Assembly: GCF_003992665.1 (NCBI RefSeq)
Contig: NZ_RZMX01000059.1
Location: forward strand, 1 to 64,000
Direction: 5' to 3'
Source: Pelagibacterium montanilacus
GTDB taxonomy: Bacteria > Pseudomonadota > Alphaproteobacteria > Rhizobiales > Devosiaceae
Length of the DNA stretch: 64,000 nucleotides
Each line of letters starts with the position of its first letter. Position 1 is the stretch's first letter. The notes under the pieces are model-generated. The model saw only the letters and a program-made list of their open reading frames with translations, was not told where the DNA came from and made no database searches. Position numbers and translations under genes: made by a program. Below are positions 8,331 to 16,571 of the stretch, one piece after another.

Positions 8331-10208
8331 GTGGAGAACAACCGCACCCTCGATATCTATGGCACCGCGCAGGCGCCTGCGCCCTTGCGCCGTCTCACAG
8401 CGGGGCCGCTTGAGATCGAGATCGGACAGGGTGTGGTCCGGTCGGTCAGATGGGCGGGCGTCGAGGTGCTGCGCGGCATCGACTATCCCGTGCGCGATGT
8501 AAATTGGGGCAGGTTCGGCGCCGCTTCGACCGACGAAGCGTTCGAAGAGGCGCCGGATCGCTTCTCCTACCGCCGGACGTTCCGCACCGGGGAGGGCGCG
8601 CTCGATGGGGTGTTCTCCTGCCGGGGGAACGCCCGGGGCGAACTCGACGTCGATGTGAGCCTTTCTGCTCAGGCCGGGCTCGAGGTCAACCGCGCCGGGT
8701 TCGTCCTCCTCCACCCCGTGGCCGGTGTTGCCGGGAGCGCGCTCGAGGTCGTGCACTCCGATGGCCGGCGCGAGCACACCCGCTTTCCCCAAGCCCTCTC
8801 TCCGAGCCAGCCCGTGTTCGATATCGTCGCGATGACGCACACTGTTGCCGGCGCCCGCATTGCGATCGATCTGGAGGGCGAGGTCTTCGAGATGGAGGAC
8901 CAGCGCAACTGGTCGGACGCCTCATTCAAGACCTATTGCAGACCCCTCTCGCTGCCGCGCCCCTACCATGTCGCTGCGGGTGCATCGATCCGCCAGTCCA
9001 TATCGATCAGGGTTTCGGGCCCGGGCAGCGGCGCGCAGGCCGGCGATGGCCATGGCATCGCTCCGGGCGAGGTAACAGGGAGCAAAGTGCCCGAACTCGC
9101 GCTTGCGCTCGAGCCGGGCTGGGAGGACGGGTCGGGCCTCGTTGCCGCACTGGAGCCTGCATCGCTTCTGATCCGGATGGATCTGCGAGGCGCCGATTGG
9201 CCCGATCAGGTGCCGGTCCTCTTGCGCGAGGCAAGCGGGGCTGCGATCGATCTCGAACTGGTCGTGCCCGACGATCTCGCCGCAATCGACCGGGGTCTCT
9301 CGCACCTTGCCGGGACTTTGGCGCGCGCGTCGGTCGCGCCGCGCAGCGTCATCGCTTTGCCCGGCGCCTACCTCAAGAGCTTCCAGCCCACCGATGCCTG
9401 GCCGGCCGGCGCAACCCCGGGCGAGGCTGCGGCCAGCGCAAGGCGTCATTTCCCCCGCGCCGCGATCGGCGGGGGCATGCTCACCAATTTCACCGAGCTC
9501 AACCGCTGTCCCGGCGCCGCCAGGGCGGGGGATTTCCTGAGCCATGGCACGACCGCCATCGTGCACGCGGCAGACGATCTATCCGTCGTCCAGACGCTGG
9601 AGGCCTTGCCCCAGATTTTTGCCAGCGCACAGGCGCTCGCGCCCGATCGCCCCTATAGGCTCGGGCTGGTCTCGATCGGCATGCGATCGAACCCTTATGG
9701 CGCAGCGATTGCCGACAATCCCGAGCGCGTTCGCTGCGCCATGGCCATGGACGACCCTCGCCAGCACGGCCTCTTCGCCGCTGCCTGGATGGTCGGCGCG
9801 CTGGCTGCAACCGAGGCCAGTACGGTCGAGCGCATGGCGCTCGGATCGCCCGGGGGACCGTTCGCTCTCGTGGCGAAGGGCAAACCCTTGCCGGTCTACC
9901 ACGCCTTTGCCGGCCTCCAGCGGCTCCAGGGCCATGAGCGCATCGCGATGAAGGCCCCCTCCTGGGGCGCAGCCGTGGCCGCAGCCTCCGGGTCGGCCAC
10001 CGGGGTCGTTCTCGCCAACCTCTCAGCCGATACCCACACGCTGGCTTTGCCCGAGGGGGCACGGTTCGTCGTGCTCGATACGCCTCAAGGCGACCGGGAC
10101 TGGCTGGCCACGGCCGAAAGGCGCCGCGGCCCGCATCTGGTGCTTGAGCCCTACGCTCTCGCGTTCATCGCGCTGGGCGAATTCGACATCTTTTCAGACG
10201 GGCCGTGA
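8331..10208 (+). CDS. apnL: D-apionate lactonase (ApnL-like)
   Basis: This 625-residue protein resembles apionolactonases. It begins with an ENNRTLDIYGTA stretch, then LTAGPLEIEIG and a GVEVLRGIDYPVRDVNWG segment typical of the family's N-terminal beta-domain, followed by a barrel-like middle and a small beta-rich C-terminal domain. ApnL hydrolyses D-apionolactone to D-apionate, feeding ApnO encoded just upstream. I chose the GTG at 8331 (GCAGGGG upstream) because a longer reading starts inside the dispersed repeat at 8221-8292. No signal peptide is present, so it is cytoplasmic. It is followed after 65 bases by the RuBisCO-like protein gene. The assignment combines sequence resemblance with context. 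Confidence 0.75.
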   Translation: MENNRTLDIYGTAQAPAPLRRLTAGPLEIEIGQGVVRSVRWAGVEVLRGIDYPVRDVNWGRFGAASTDEAFEEAPDRFSYRRTFRTGEGALDGVFSCRGNARGELDVDVSLSAQAGLEVNRAGFVLLHPVAGVAGSALEVVHSDGRREHTRFPQALSPSQPVFDIVAMTHTVAGARIAIDLEGEVFEMEDQRNWSDASFKTYCRPLSLPRPYHVAAGASIRQSISIRVSGPGSGAQAGDGHGIAPGEVTGSKVPELALALEPGWEDGSGLVAALEPASLLIRMDLRGADWPDQVPVLLREASGAAIDLELVVPDDLAAIDRGLSHLAGTLARASVAPRSVIALPGAYLKSFQPTDAWPAGATPGEAAASARRHFPRAAIGGGMLTNFTELNRCPGAARAGDFLSHGTTAIVHAADDLSVVQTLEALPQIFASAQALAPDRPYRLGLVSIGMRSNPYGAAIADNPERVRCAMAMDDPRQHGLFAAAWMVGALAATEASTVERMALGSPGGPFALVAKGKPLPVYHAFAGLQRLQGHERIAMKAPSWGAAVAAASGSATGVVLANLSADTHTLALPEGARFVVLDTPQGDRDWLATAERRRGPHLVLEPYALAFIALGEFDIFSDGP

Positions 10209-10273
10209 GGACTGGCAATGACCGTTCCGACCTCAGGCCCCGGCTGCATCAAGCATACAAGGAATTCTGTTCA

Positions 10274-11533
10274 ATGCCTGTGACCGACCGCATCCTTGCC
10301 CACTACCTTGTCGAGACCGCGACCGATATGCGCAAGGCCGCCGAAGTCATGGCCGGCGAACAATCCTCGGGCACGTTCGTCTCGGTGCCGGGAGAAACCC
10401 CCGAACTCACAGAGCGCGCGGGTGCGCGCGTCGAGGCGATCGAGCTGCTGGACGCAGCAGTTGAGCCCGCGCTTCCCGGCGCCCGTGCGGTTGCCGGCCA
10501 GCCCTATCAGCGCGCACTGGTCACTCTGTCCTGGCCCCTTGGAAACATGGGGCCATCGCTTCCCAACCTGGTGTCCACCGTCGCTGGCAATTTGTTCGAG
10601 CTCCAGCAGTTCTCCGGGCTTCGCATTCTCGATATCGAGATGCCCGAGGCGTTCTTCTCGGCCTATCCCGGCCCCCGGTTCGGGATCGAGGGCACGCGCC
10701 GACTGACCGGGGTCGACCAGGGGCCGCTGATCGGCACCATCGTCAAGCCCAGCGTGGGCTTCGGGCCAGAAGAAACCGCCGACATGGTCCGGCTGCTCTG
10801 CGACGCGGGGATCGATTTCATCAAGGACGACGAACTGCAGGCCAACGGTCCCCATTGCCCGTTGCCCGAGCGCGTCGACGCCGTGATGAGGGTCATCAAC
10901 GACCACGCGGACCGCACCGGAAAGAAGGTCATGTTCGCCTTCAACATCACCGGTGATCTCGACGATATGCGGCGTCACCATGATCTCGTTCTCGAGGCTG
11001 GTGGCACCTGCGTTATGGCGAGCCTGAATTCGGTCGGGCTGGTCGGCATGATCGAGCTCGGCCGCCATGCCCAGCTTCCCATCCATGCGCACCGCAATGG
11101 CTGGGGCTATCTTTCGCGCCATCCGCTGCTGGGCTGGTCGTACGTGGCCTGGCAGAAGATCTGGCGCCTCGCGGGTGCCGACCACATGCATGTGAACGGG
11201 CTGCGCAACAAGTTCTCCGAACCCGACGACAGCGTCATCGCCTCGGCCAAGGCCTGCCTTACGCCCATGTCCGAGCAAAAGCCCTGCATTGCCATGCCGG
11301 TCTTCTCATCGGGCCAGACCGTGTCCCAGCCCCCCGATACCTTCGCGGCGCTTGGAAGTCTCGACCTGATCTATGCCGCGGGCGGCGGCATCATGGCCCA
11401 TCCCGACGGGCCGGCCGCCGGCGTGGAGAGCCTGCGCCAGAGTTGGGAAGCAACGACCACCGGAACCCCGCTCGCGACCTATGGCGAGAGCCATCCGGCA
11501 TTGGGGCGGGCGCTTGAGGCTCTGGGCAGATGA
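10274..11533 (+). CDS. RuBisCO-like protein acting on 3-oxo-isoapionate 4-phosphate (OiaX or OiaT type)
   Basis: This 419-residue member of the RuBisCO large-subunit superfamily keeps the active-site skeleton: K158 in GTIVKPS, the carbamylated lysine and metal ligands K184-D-D-E187, an HAHRNG segment (271-276) and SSGQ (345-348). It is not a carbon-fixing RuBisCO; members beside OiaK-type kinases decarboxylate 3-oxo-isoapionate 4-phosphate (OiaX) or cleave it to 3-phosphoglycerate and glycolate (OiaT). I cannot tell which from sequence alone. The erythrulose-phosphate isomerase genes expected downstream of OiaX are absent, which slightly favours OiaT. The ATG at 10274 follows AAGGA; the gene overlaps the kinase gene by four bases (ATGA). 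Confidence 0.85.
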   Translation: MPVTDRILAHYLVETATDMRKAAEVMAGEQSSGTFVSVPGETPELTERAGARVEAIELLDAAVEPALPGARAVAGQPYQRALVTLSWPLGNMGPSLPNLVSTVAGNLFELQQFSGLRILDIEMPEAFFSAYPGPRFGIEGTRRLTGVDQGPLIGTIVKPSVGFGPEETADMVRLLCDAGIDFIKDDELQANGPHCPLPERVDAVMRVINDHADRTGKKVMFAFNITGDLDDMRRHHDLVLEAGGTCVMASLNSVGLVGMIELGRHAQLPIHAHRNGWGYLSRHPLLGWSYVAWQKIWRLAGADHMHVNGLRNKFSEPDDSVIASAKACLTPMSEQKPCIAMPVFSSGQTVSQPPDTFAALGSLDLIYAAGGGIMAHPDGPAAGVESLRQSWEATTTGTPLATYGESHPALGRALEALGR

Positions 11534-12942
11534 CCGGGCTCCCCGACGGCCCTTTGCTGTCCTGGTACGGGGATGATTTCACCGGCTCGGCGGCCGTGCT
11601 CGAAGTGCTCGCCTTCGGCGGGCTCGACTCGGTGCTGTTTCTCGACGTGCCCACGCCGGCTCAGCTTGCCCGTTTCCCCGACGCGCGCGCCATCGGGATC
11701 GCAGGGGTCGCCCGCTCACGCACGCCCGAGTGGATGGACGCCCATCTCTCACGGGTGTTCCAGGCCCTTGCAGCGCTCGGGGCGCCGCTCGTGCACTACA
11801 AGATCTGCTCGACCCTCGATTCCGCACCGCAGATGGGCTCGATCGGGCACGCCATCGATATCGCGCTGCCGGTCGTTGGGGGCGATTGGGTCCCCGTGCT
11901 CGTCGCGGCGCCGCCCATCGGGCGCTACCAGGCGTTCGGCCACCTCTTTGCCGCCGCGGGCCATGGGGTCCATCGCCTCGACCGCCATCCGGTCATGAGC
12001 CGGCACCCCGTCACCCCGATGCACGAAAGCGACGTCGCGCTGCACCTTGGCCGGCAGACCGCCCTGCGCGCCCGAGCGCTCGATCTCATCGACCTGCACA
12101 AGGACGACGGGGGCGAGGGCGCGCTTGACGAAATGATGGCTGCCGGCGTCCGGCTGGTCACGATCGACACGATTTCCGAGGCTGATCTGGCGGCGGCCGG
12201 ACGCCTGATCTGGCAGCATCGGGGAGACCGGCTTCTGATCGCCGGGTCTCAAGGCGTCCAATACGCGCTGCTCGCCCATTGGCGGGCCATCGGCGCGCTC
12301 CCGACCGTATCCGAGCCGAAAGGGGCAGGGGCCGTCGCCCAGATCGCGGTCGTCTCGGGTTCGGTGTCGGCGACGACCGCCGCCCAGATCGCGTGGGCAG
12401 CGGAAAACGGGTTCGGGCTCGTCGGGTTCGATGCGACCTCGGTCCGCGATCCCCAGGCGATGGCCCGCGCGGTCGAGGACGCCGTCGAAGCGGGCATGGC
12501 GGTGCTGTCGGCTGGCCTCAGTGTGCTGATCCACAGCGCGCGCGGGCCGGACGATCCGTCGGTGGCAGCGTTCCGCTCGGCGGTCGCGGACAGCGGGCTC
12601 GATGCCTCCGAGGCCAATGCCCGTGTGGGTGCCGCACTGGGACAGATCCTCGCCCAGCTTCTGGAGCGCGCCGGTCTGGAGCGCGTTGTGGTCTCGGGTG
12701 GCGACACCTCGGGCCACGCCTGCCTGCAGCTAGGGGTCGAGGCCTTGACGGCCCTGGCCCCCACGATTCCGGGCGCGGCGCTGTGCACGGCGCATGGAAA
12801 GAACGGATCCACCTTCCAGCTCGCTCTCAAGGGCGGGCAGATGGGAACGCCCGATTATTTCGGGTGGATAAGGGCCGGCGGAGGACACGGTAACCGAAAG
12901 AGTGCCGCTGGCCAATCGTTCAAAACTGGTATAATGACATAA
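11530..12942 (+). CDS. oiaK: 3-oxo-isoapionate kinase (four-carbon acid sugar kinase / DUF1537 family)
   Basis: This 470-residue protein belongs to the DUF1537 sugar-acid kinase family: N-terminal SWYGDDFTGSAA (about 11-22) for the sugar-binding domain and a C-terminal VVSGGDTSGHA nucleotide-binding loop (about 396-406). In the D-apionate route OiaK phosphorylates 3-oxo-isoapionate, the product of ApnO, to give the substrate of the RuBisCO-like enzyme. It starts inside the stop codon of that gene (ATGA), so the two are translationally coupled. Oddly, the last ~25 codons look non-conserved and the final codons (..TGIM T) are the promoter/operator-like repeat of 12925-12940, so the 3' end has grown into the next gene's regulatory region or the reverse. 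Confidence 0.8.
   Translation: MTGLPDGPLLSWYGDDFTGSAAVLEVLAFGGLDSVLFLDVPTPAQLARFPDARAIGIAGVARSRTPEWMDAHLSRVFQALAALGAPLVHYKICSTLDSAPQMGSIGHAIDIALPVVGGDWVPVLVAAPPIGRYQAFGHLFAAAGHGVHRLDRHPVMSRHPVTPMHESDVALHLGRQTALRARALDLIDLHKDDGGEGALDEMMAAGVRLVTIDTISEADLAAAGRLIWQHRGDRLLIAGSQGVQYALLAHWRAIGALPTVSEPKGAGAVAQIAVVSGSVSATTAAQIAWAAENGFGLVGFDATSVRDPQAMARAVEDAVEAGMAVLSAGLSVLIHSARGPDDPSVAAFRSAVADSGLDASEANARVGAALGQILAQLLERAGLERVVVSGGDTSGHACLQLGVEALTALAPTIPGAALCTAHGKNGSTFQLALKGGQMGTPDYFGWIRAGGGHGNRKSAAGQSFKTGIMT
12925..12940 (+). promoter_or_regulatory. Extended -10 / operator-like motif in front of the sugar importer
   Basis: Exact 16-base copy of 7233-7248, including TGGTATAAT, placed about 60 bases before the binding-protein gene and inside the last codons of oiaK. 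It suggests that the importer genes have their own promoter, under the same control as apnO. No good -35 is visible. Confidence 0.55.
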
Positions 12943-13000
12943 ACATCTCACGGAGCCGCCGCAAGGCGACCGGGGACACAAGGACAAGGAGGAGCAGACT

Positions 13001-14026
13001 ATGAGGAAACACATAACCAGCGCCCTGCTGGCCACCGCCGCCACGGCGCTGACCATGGGCGTTTCACCGGCATTCGCCTCGCCTGAGGCGCCGGTCATCG
13101 CACTGGCCAATTCGTTCTATGGCAACACCTGGCGCCACCAGATGGTCGAAGCCTTCGAGGAGGCGGCTGAGCAGGCCATGGAAGACGGGCAGATCGCCGA
13201 ATACATCGTGCTCAATGGCGACGGCAGTGTCGTGCAGCAGAACAGCCAGATGGCCGAGCTGATCCTTAAGGGCGTCGACGTCATTGCCATCAACGCGGCG
13301 TCCGAGACGGCCGTGAACGGCATGATCGAGCGGGCCTGCGAAGCCGGGATCATCGTGATCAGCTTCGATTCCGTGGCGTCGGCACCGTGCAACTACCAGC
13401 TCAATTTCGACTTCCTCGGCTACAAGGCCGAGCAGGCTGAAGCGGTCATGGACATGATCGGTGGCGAGGGGAACGTCATCGTGGTCCGCGGCGTTGCAGG
13501 CTCGGCGCCCGATGAAGCCATGTACAGCGCGCAGCAATCGGTGCTCGAGAACTACCCGGACGTCAACGTGGTCGCCACGGTCTACGGACAGGCAACCGCC
13601 TCGGTAGCCCAGTCCGCCATCACCAACGTTCTGCCCAGCCTGCCCAAGGTCGACGCGGTTCTGGCCCAGGGTGGCAGCGACGATGTCGGCATCGCGCAGG
13701 CGTTCATCCAGTACGGCGGCGAGTACGAAGGCGACATGCCGATCATCGAAGGCGGCGGCGGCACCGATTTCATCCGCTGGTGGGCCGAGGCCAACGCTGA
13801 AAACGGGTATGAGACCATTTCCATGAACACGACCCCCGGCATCGGCGGCGCGGCGTTCTGGCTCGGTCTCTCGCTTCTCCAGGGTGCCGAGGCGCCCCAG
13901 CAGATGCTCATGCCGGTGGCGACGGTCAACTCGGACAATCTCGACGAATATGCCGATGTCGAGCCGGGTCGGATCATCAGCCCGTCCTATTCGCTGGAAT
14001 GGGTGCAGGAAAACCTGCTCAACTGA
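13001..14026 (+). CDS. Periplasmic sugar-binding protein of a CUT2-type ABC importer
   Basis: This 341-residue protein has a Sec signal peptide (charged MRKH, hydrophobic run, cleavage near SPAFA at 22-26) and the periplasmic-binding-protein fold of the RbsB family: VIALANSFYGNTW at the start of the first lobe, VDVIAINAAS, and AVLAQGGSDDVGIAQ in the second. It captures a sugar for the fused ATPase/permease and permease encoded downstream. Its place behind the apionate genes suggests D-apiose, D-apionate or apionolactone as ligand, which is inference. AAGGAGGAG precedes the ATG, and the shared regulatory motif lies at 12925-12940. Confidence 0.9.
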   Translation: MRKHITSALLATAATALTMGVSPAFASPEAPVIALANSFYGNTWRHQMVEAFEEAAEQAMEDGQIAEYIVLNGDGSVVQQNSQMAELILKGVDVIAINAASETAVNGMIERACEAGIIVISFDSVASAPCNYQLNFDFLGYKAEQAEAVMDMIGGEGNVIVVRGVAGSAPDEAMYSAQQSVLENYPDVNVVATVYGQATASVAQSAITNVLPSLPKVDAVLAQGGSDDVGIAQAFIQYGGEYEGDMPIIEGGGGTDFIRWWAEANAENGYETISMNTTPGIGGAAFWLGLSLLQGAEAPQQMLMPVATVNSDNLDEYADVEPGRIISPSYSLEWVQENLLN

Positions 14027-14049
14027 CCTTCCGTCAGACGAAACTGCCG

Positions 14050-14087
14050 GGGCCATCGCAAGTCGGATCGACGAACGGTGGCCCTTT
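14050..14087 (+). terminator. Weak hairpin between binding-protein and ATPase genes
   Basis: GGGCCA (14050-14055) pairs with TGGCCC (14079-14084), followed by TTT. The stem is short and the loop long, so this may be a partial terminator or RNA stabiliser allowing more binding protein than membrane components. Stronger hairpins occupy the same place in two of the other three importers of this window. Confidence 0.3.
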
Positions 14088-14108
14088 CAGTGACATCAAG
14101 GGCCATGC

Positions 14109-16571
14109 ATGACCGCCACAGATACCTCTTTGCAGACCCCCGCGCGCGCTGGCAATCCCGGCAGCGAGAACTTGCTGGTTCTTACGGGCATAACCAAAAG
14201 CTACGGGCCGACCCTTGCGAACGCGCAGATCGACCTTGCCGTCCGGCGCGGGGAGGTGCTCGGGCTTGTGGGGGGCAATGGCGCGGGCAAGTCCACGCTC
14301 ATGCGCATCGTGTGTGGCGCCACGCCGCCGACCCTCGGCGCCATCGCCATCGCTGGCGAGGAGATCGCCTTGGCCTCATACGATGCAGGCGCGGCCCAGG
14401 CGCGCGGCATCCGTATGGTCCACCAGGAGCTCTCGCTGTGCACCAATCTCTCGGTGGCCGAGAACTTCTTTCTCGAGGCGCCCGAAGGTGCGACGGCCAT
14501 GCCGGGCTGGCGGGCCCGATACGCCGCGCGGGCCCGGGCCGCGCTCGACGAGGTCTTTCCCGAAAATTCCATCGACATCAACGCCCCGGTCGGCCAGCTC
14601 GAGATCAGCGAACGGCAGATGGCCGAGATCGCCCGTGCCGCCGCGACCCCCGGGGTCCGGCTCATCATCCTCGATGAGCCGACCTCATCGCTGGGCCCGG
14701 AACGCTCACGCCAGCTGCGCGAGTACGTGCACAAGCGCGCGGCCCAGGGCGTGGCCTTCATCTTCATCAGCCACAAGCTCAGGGAGATCGTCGAGATCGC
14801 CAGCAGCGTCGCGGTGCTGCGCAACGGCCAGCTGGTCGCACGCAGCAGGGCTGCGGAAACCTCGGTCGACCTGCTGGTCGAACTCATGGGGGGCAGACAG
14901 AACGCAACCGAAACCGGGCGTGAGGCGCTCCAGCCGGGGGCCCGCGACACCATGGTGCGTATCGAAGGGCCATGGCTCGCAGGGCGCGGGAGCGCCATAA
15001 CGCTCGGCAAGGGCGAGATCATCGGTCTTGCAGGGCTCGAGGGCAGCGGCCAGGCCCGGTTGCTTCATGCGATCTTTTCCGGCGCCGCCGGCGTCCGGCG
15101 CGAGGCAGAGGCCAGCTTCGTTGCGGGCGACCGGGCCAAGGAGGGCATCTTCCCGCTCTGGGACGTCCTGTCCAACATAACGATCGGGCGGATCGCCAAG
15201 CGGGCAGGGGGCGCCTGGATTTCAACGGCGACCGAGAAGGCCGTCGCGGGCGATGCGGCATCGAGCCTGCGGCTCGACGCGGGGCGACTGGGTTCGGGGA
15301 TCACCGAGCTGAGCGGCGGCAACCAGCAAAAGGCGCTCGTCGCGCGCGCCCTGGTCGCCGATGCGCCGATCATCCTCCTCGACGACCCCACGCGCGGCGT
15401 CGACATCGCGACCAAGCAGGACTTTTACGCTCTGGTCGACGAGATCGCCGCCTCGGGCCGCACGGTCGTCTGGCACACCACCGAGGACAGGGAATTGCTA
15501 GCAGCAGACCGGGTCCTCGTCTTTTCAGACAACAGGATCGTGCGCGAACTCTCGGGCGCCGAGATCAGCGAAGCGTCGATCATCGATGCCTCGTTCTCGG
15601 GCACCGGTGGCCATGGCACCGCCGGCGCGGATCGCCCGCGCCGGGTGGACTGGAAGCGCCATCTCGTCACTGCCATGCCCTATTTCAGCCTGGCAGTGGT
15701 CCTTGCGCTCATGATCGAGGCCAATCCGCTGGTCGCCTCATCCTTCGGGCTCGACCTGCTGCTCATGCCTGCCGTCGCACTCGTGCTTGTCGCGATCGCG
15801 CAGATGTTCGTTGTCGGAGGCAGCGAGATCGACCTGGGCGTGGGGGCCTTTGCCGGGCTGGTCAGCGTGCTCAGCGCGACCCTGCTTTTCGACCATCCTC
15901 TGGTCGGCGCAGGCGCCATCATCCTCGCCATTCTTGCCTATTCGGCGCTTGGTGGGCTCATTCAGGCGCGCAAGATCCCGGCCATCGTCGTCACCCTGGG
16001 CGCATCGTTCATCTGGCTGGGCATAGGGCTCTCCATCCAGCCCACGCCGGGCGGCAGCAGCCCCGCCTGGCTCTCGGCGATGGTGAACTGGTCGGTTGGC
16101 GGCATCCCGACCGCCATCGTGATGCTGGTCGTCATTGCCATTATCGCCTGGGCCATCGACAGGACCCCGCTCGGCGTCGTGCTGCGCGGCTTTGGAAACA
16201 ATCCGGGCGCCATGGTCATGAGCGGCTGGCATACCGTACGCTATGGGGTCGTGCGCTATCTTCTCGCCGGGCTCTTCGCCTCGACCGCCGGCATGTTGCT
16301 CACCGCGCTCAACACCGCAAGCGATATCAATTCGGGCAATTCCTACACGCTTCTCAGCGTCGCTGCGGTGGTGATGGGCGGGTGCGCCCTGTTCGGCGGC
16401 ATCATTTCGCCCATCGGCGTCGTCGTGGGCGCCGTCACGCTCTCGCTGATCGGAGCGCTGCTCGGCATTCTCAATGTTTCCAGCGATTTCAACGCCGCGA
16501 CCCAGGGCGCTGTCCTGCTCGCAATCCTGGCGGTGCGCAGTCTTGCCAGCCGCGGGAGGGAGGACACCTAG
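14109..16571 (+). CDS. CUT2 ABC importer: duplicated ATPase fused to a permease
   Basis: This 820-residue protein joins a two-copy RbsA-type ATPase (about 1-500) to an RbsC-type permease (about 515-820). The first ATPase copy has Walker A GGNGAGKST, Walker B LIILDEP and the weak signature ISERQ; the second has LSGGNQQKALVARAL and ILLDDPTRGVD, with the usual degenerate Walker A. The permease half starts at about HLVTAMPYFSLAVVLALMI and includes the GGSEIDLGVGAFAG motif of the family. Usually these are separate genes. A second, separate permease follows immediately (stop TAG at 16569-16571, ATG at 16572), so the membrane channel is probably a heterodimer of the fused and free permeases. Substrate probably as for the binding protein upstream. 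Confidence 0.9.
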   Translation: MTATDTSLQTPARAGNPGSENLLVLTGITKSYGPTLANAQIDLAVRRGEVLGLVGGNGAGKSTLMRIVCGATPPTLGAIAIAGEEIALASYDAGAAQARGIRMVHQELSLCTNLSVAENFFLEAPEGATAMPGWRARYAARARAALDEVFPENSIDINAPVGQLEISERQMAEIARAAATPGVRLIILDEPTSSLGPERSRQLREYVHKRAAQGVAFIFISHKLREIVEIASSVAVLRNGQLVARSRAAETSVDLLVELMGGRQNATETGREALQPGARDTMVRIEGPWLAGRGSAITLGKGEIIGLAGLEGSGQARLLHAIFSGAAGVRREAEASFVAGDRAKEGIFPLWDVLSNITIGRIAKRAGGAWISTATEKAVAGDAASSLRLDAGRLGSGITELSGGNQQKALVARALVADAPIILLDDPTRGVDIATKQDFYALVDEIAASGRTVVWHTTEDRELLAADRVLVFSDNRIVRELSGAEISEASIIDASFSGTGGHGTAGADRPRRVDWKRHLVTAMPYFSLAVVLALMIEANPLVASSFGLDLLLMPAVALVLVAIAQMFVVGGSEIDLGVGAFAGLVSVLSATLLFDHPLVGAGAIILAILAYSALGGLIQARKIPAIVVTLGASFIWLGIGLSIQPTPGGSSPAWLSAMVNWSVGGIPTAIVMLVVIAIIAWAIDRTPLGVVLRGFGNNPGAMVMSGWHTVRYGVVRYLLAGLFASTAGMLLTALNTASDINSGNSYTLLSVAAVVMGGCALFGGIISPIGVVVGAVTLSLIGALLGILNVSSDFNAATQGAVLLAILAVRSLASRGREDT

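Noticed and set aside
10274-11533. A carbon-fixing RuBisCO (Calvin cycle)
   Set aside because: There is no small subunit, phosphoribulokinase of the Calvin type or CbbR here, and the neighbours are OiaK and apionate genes. The KDDE site is also kept in RuBisCO-like proteins.
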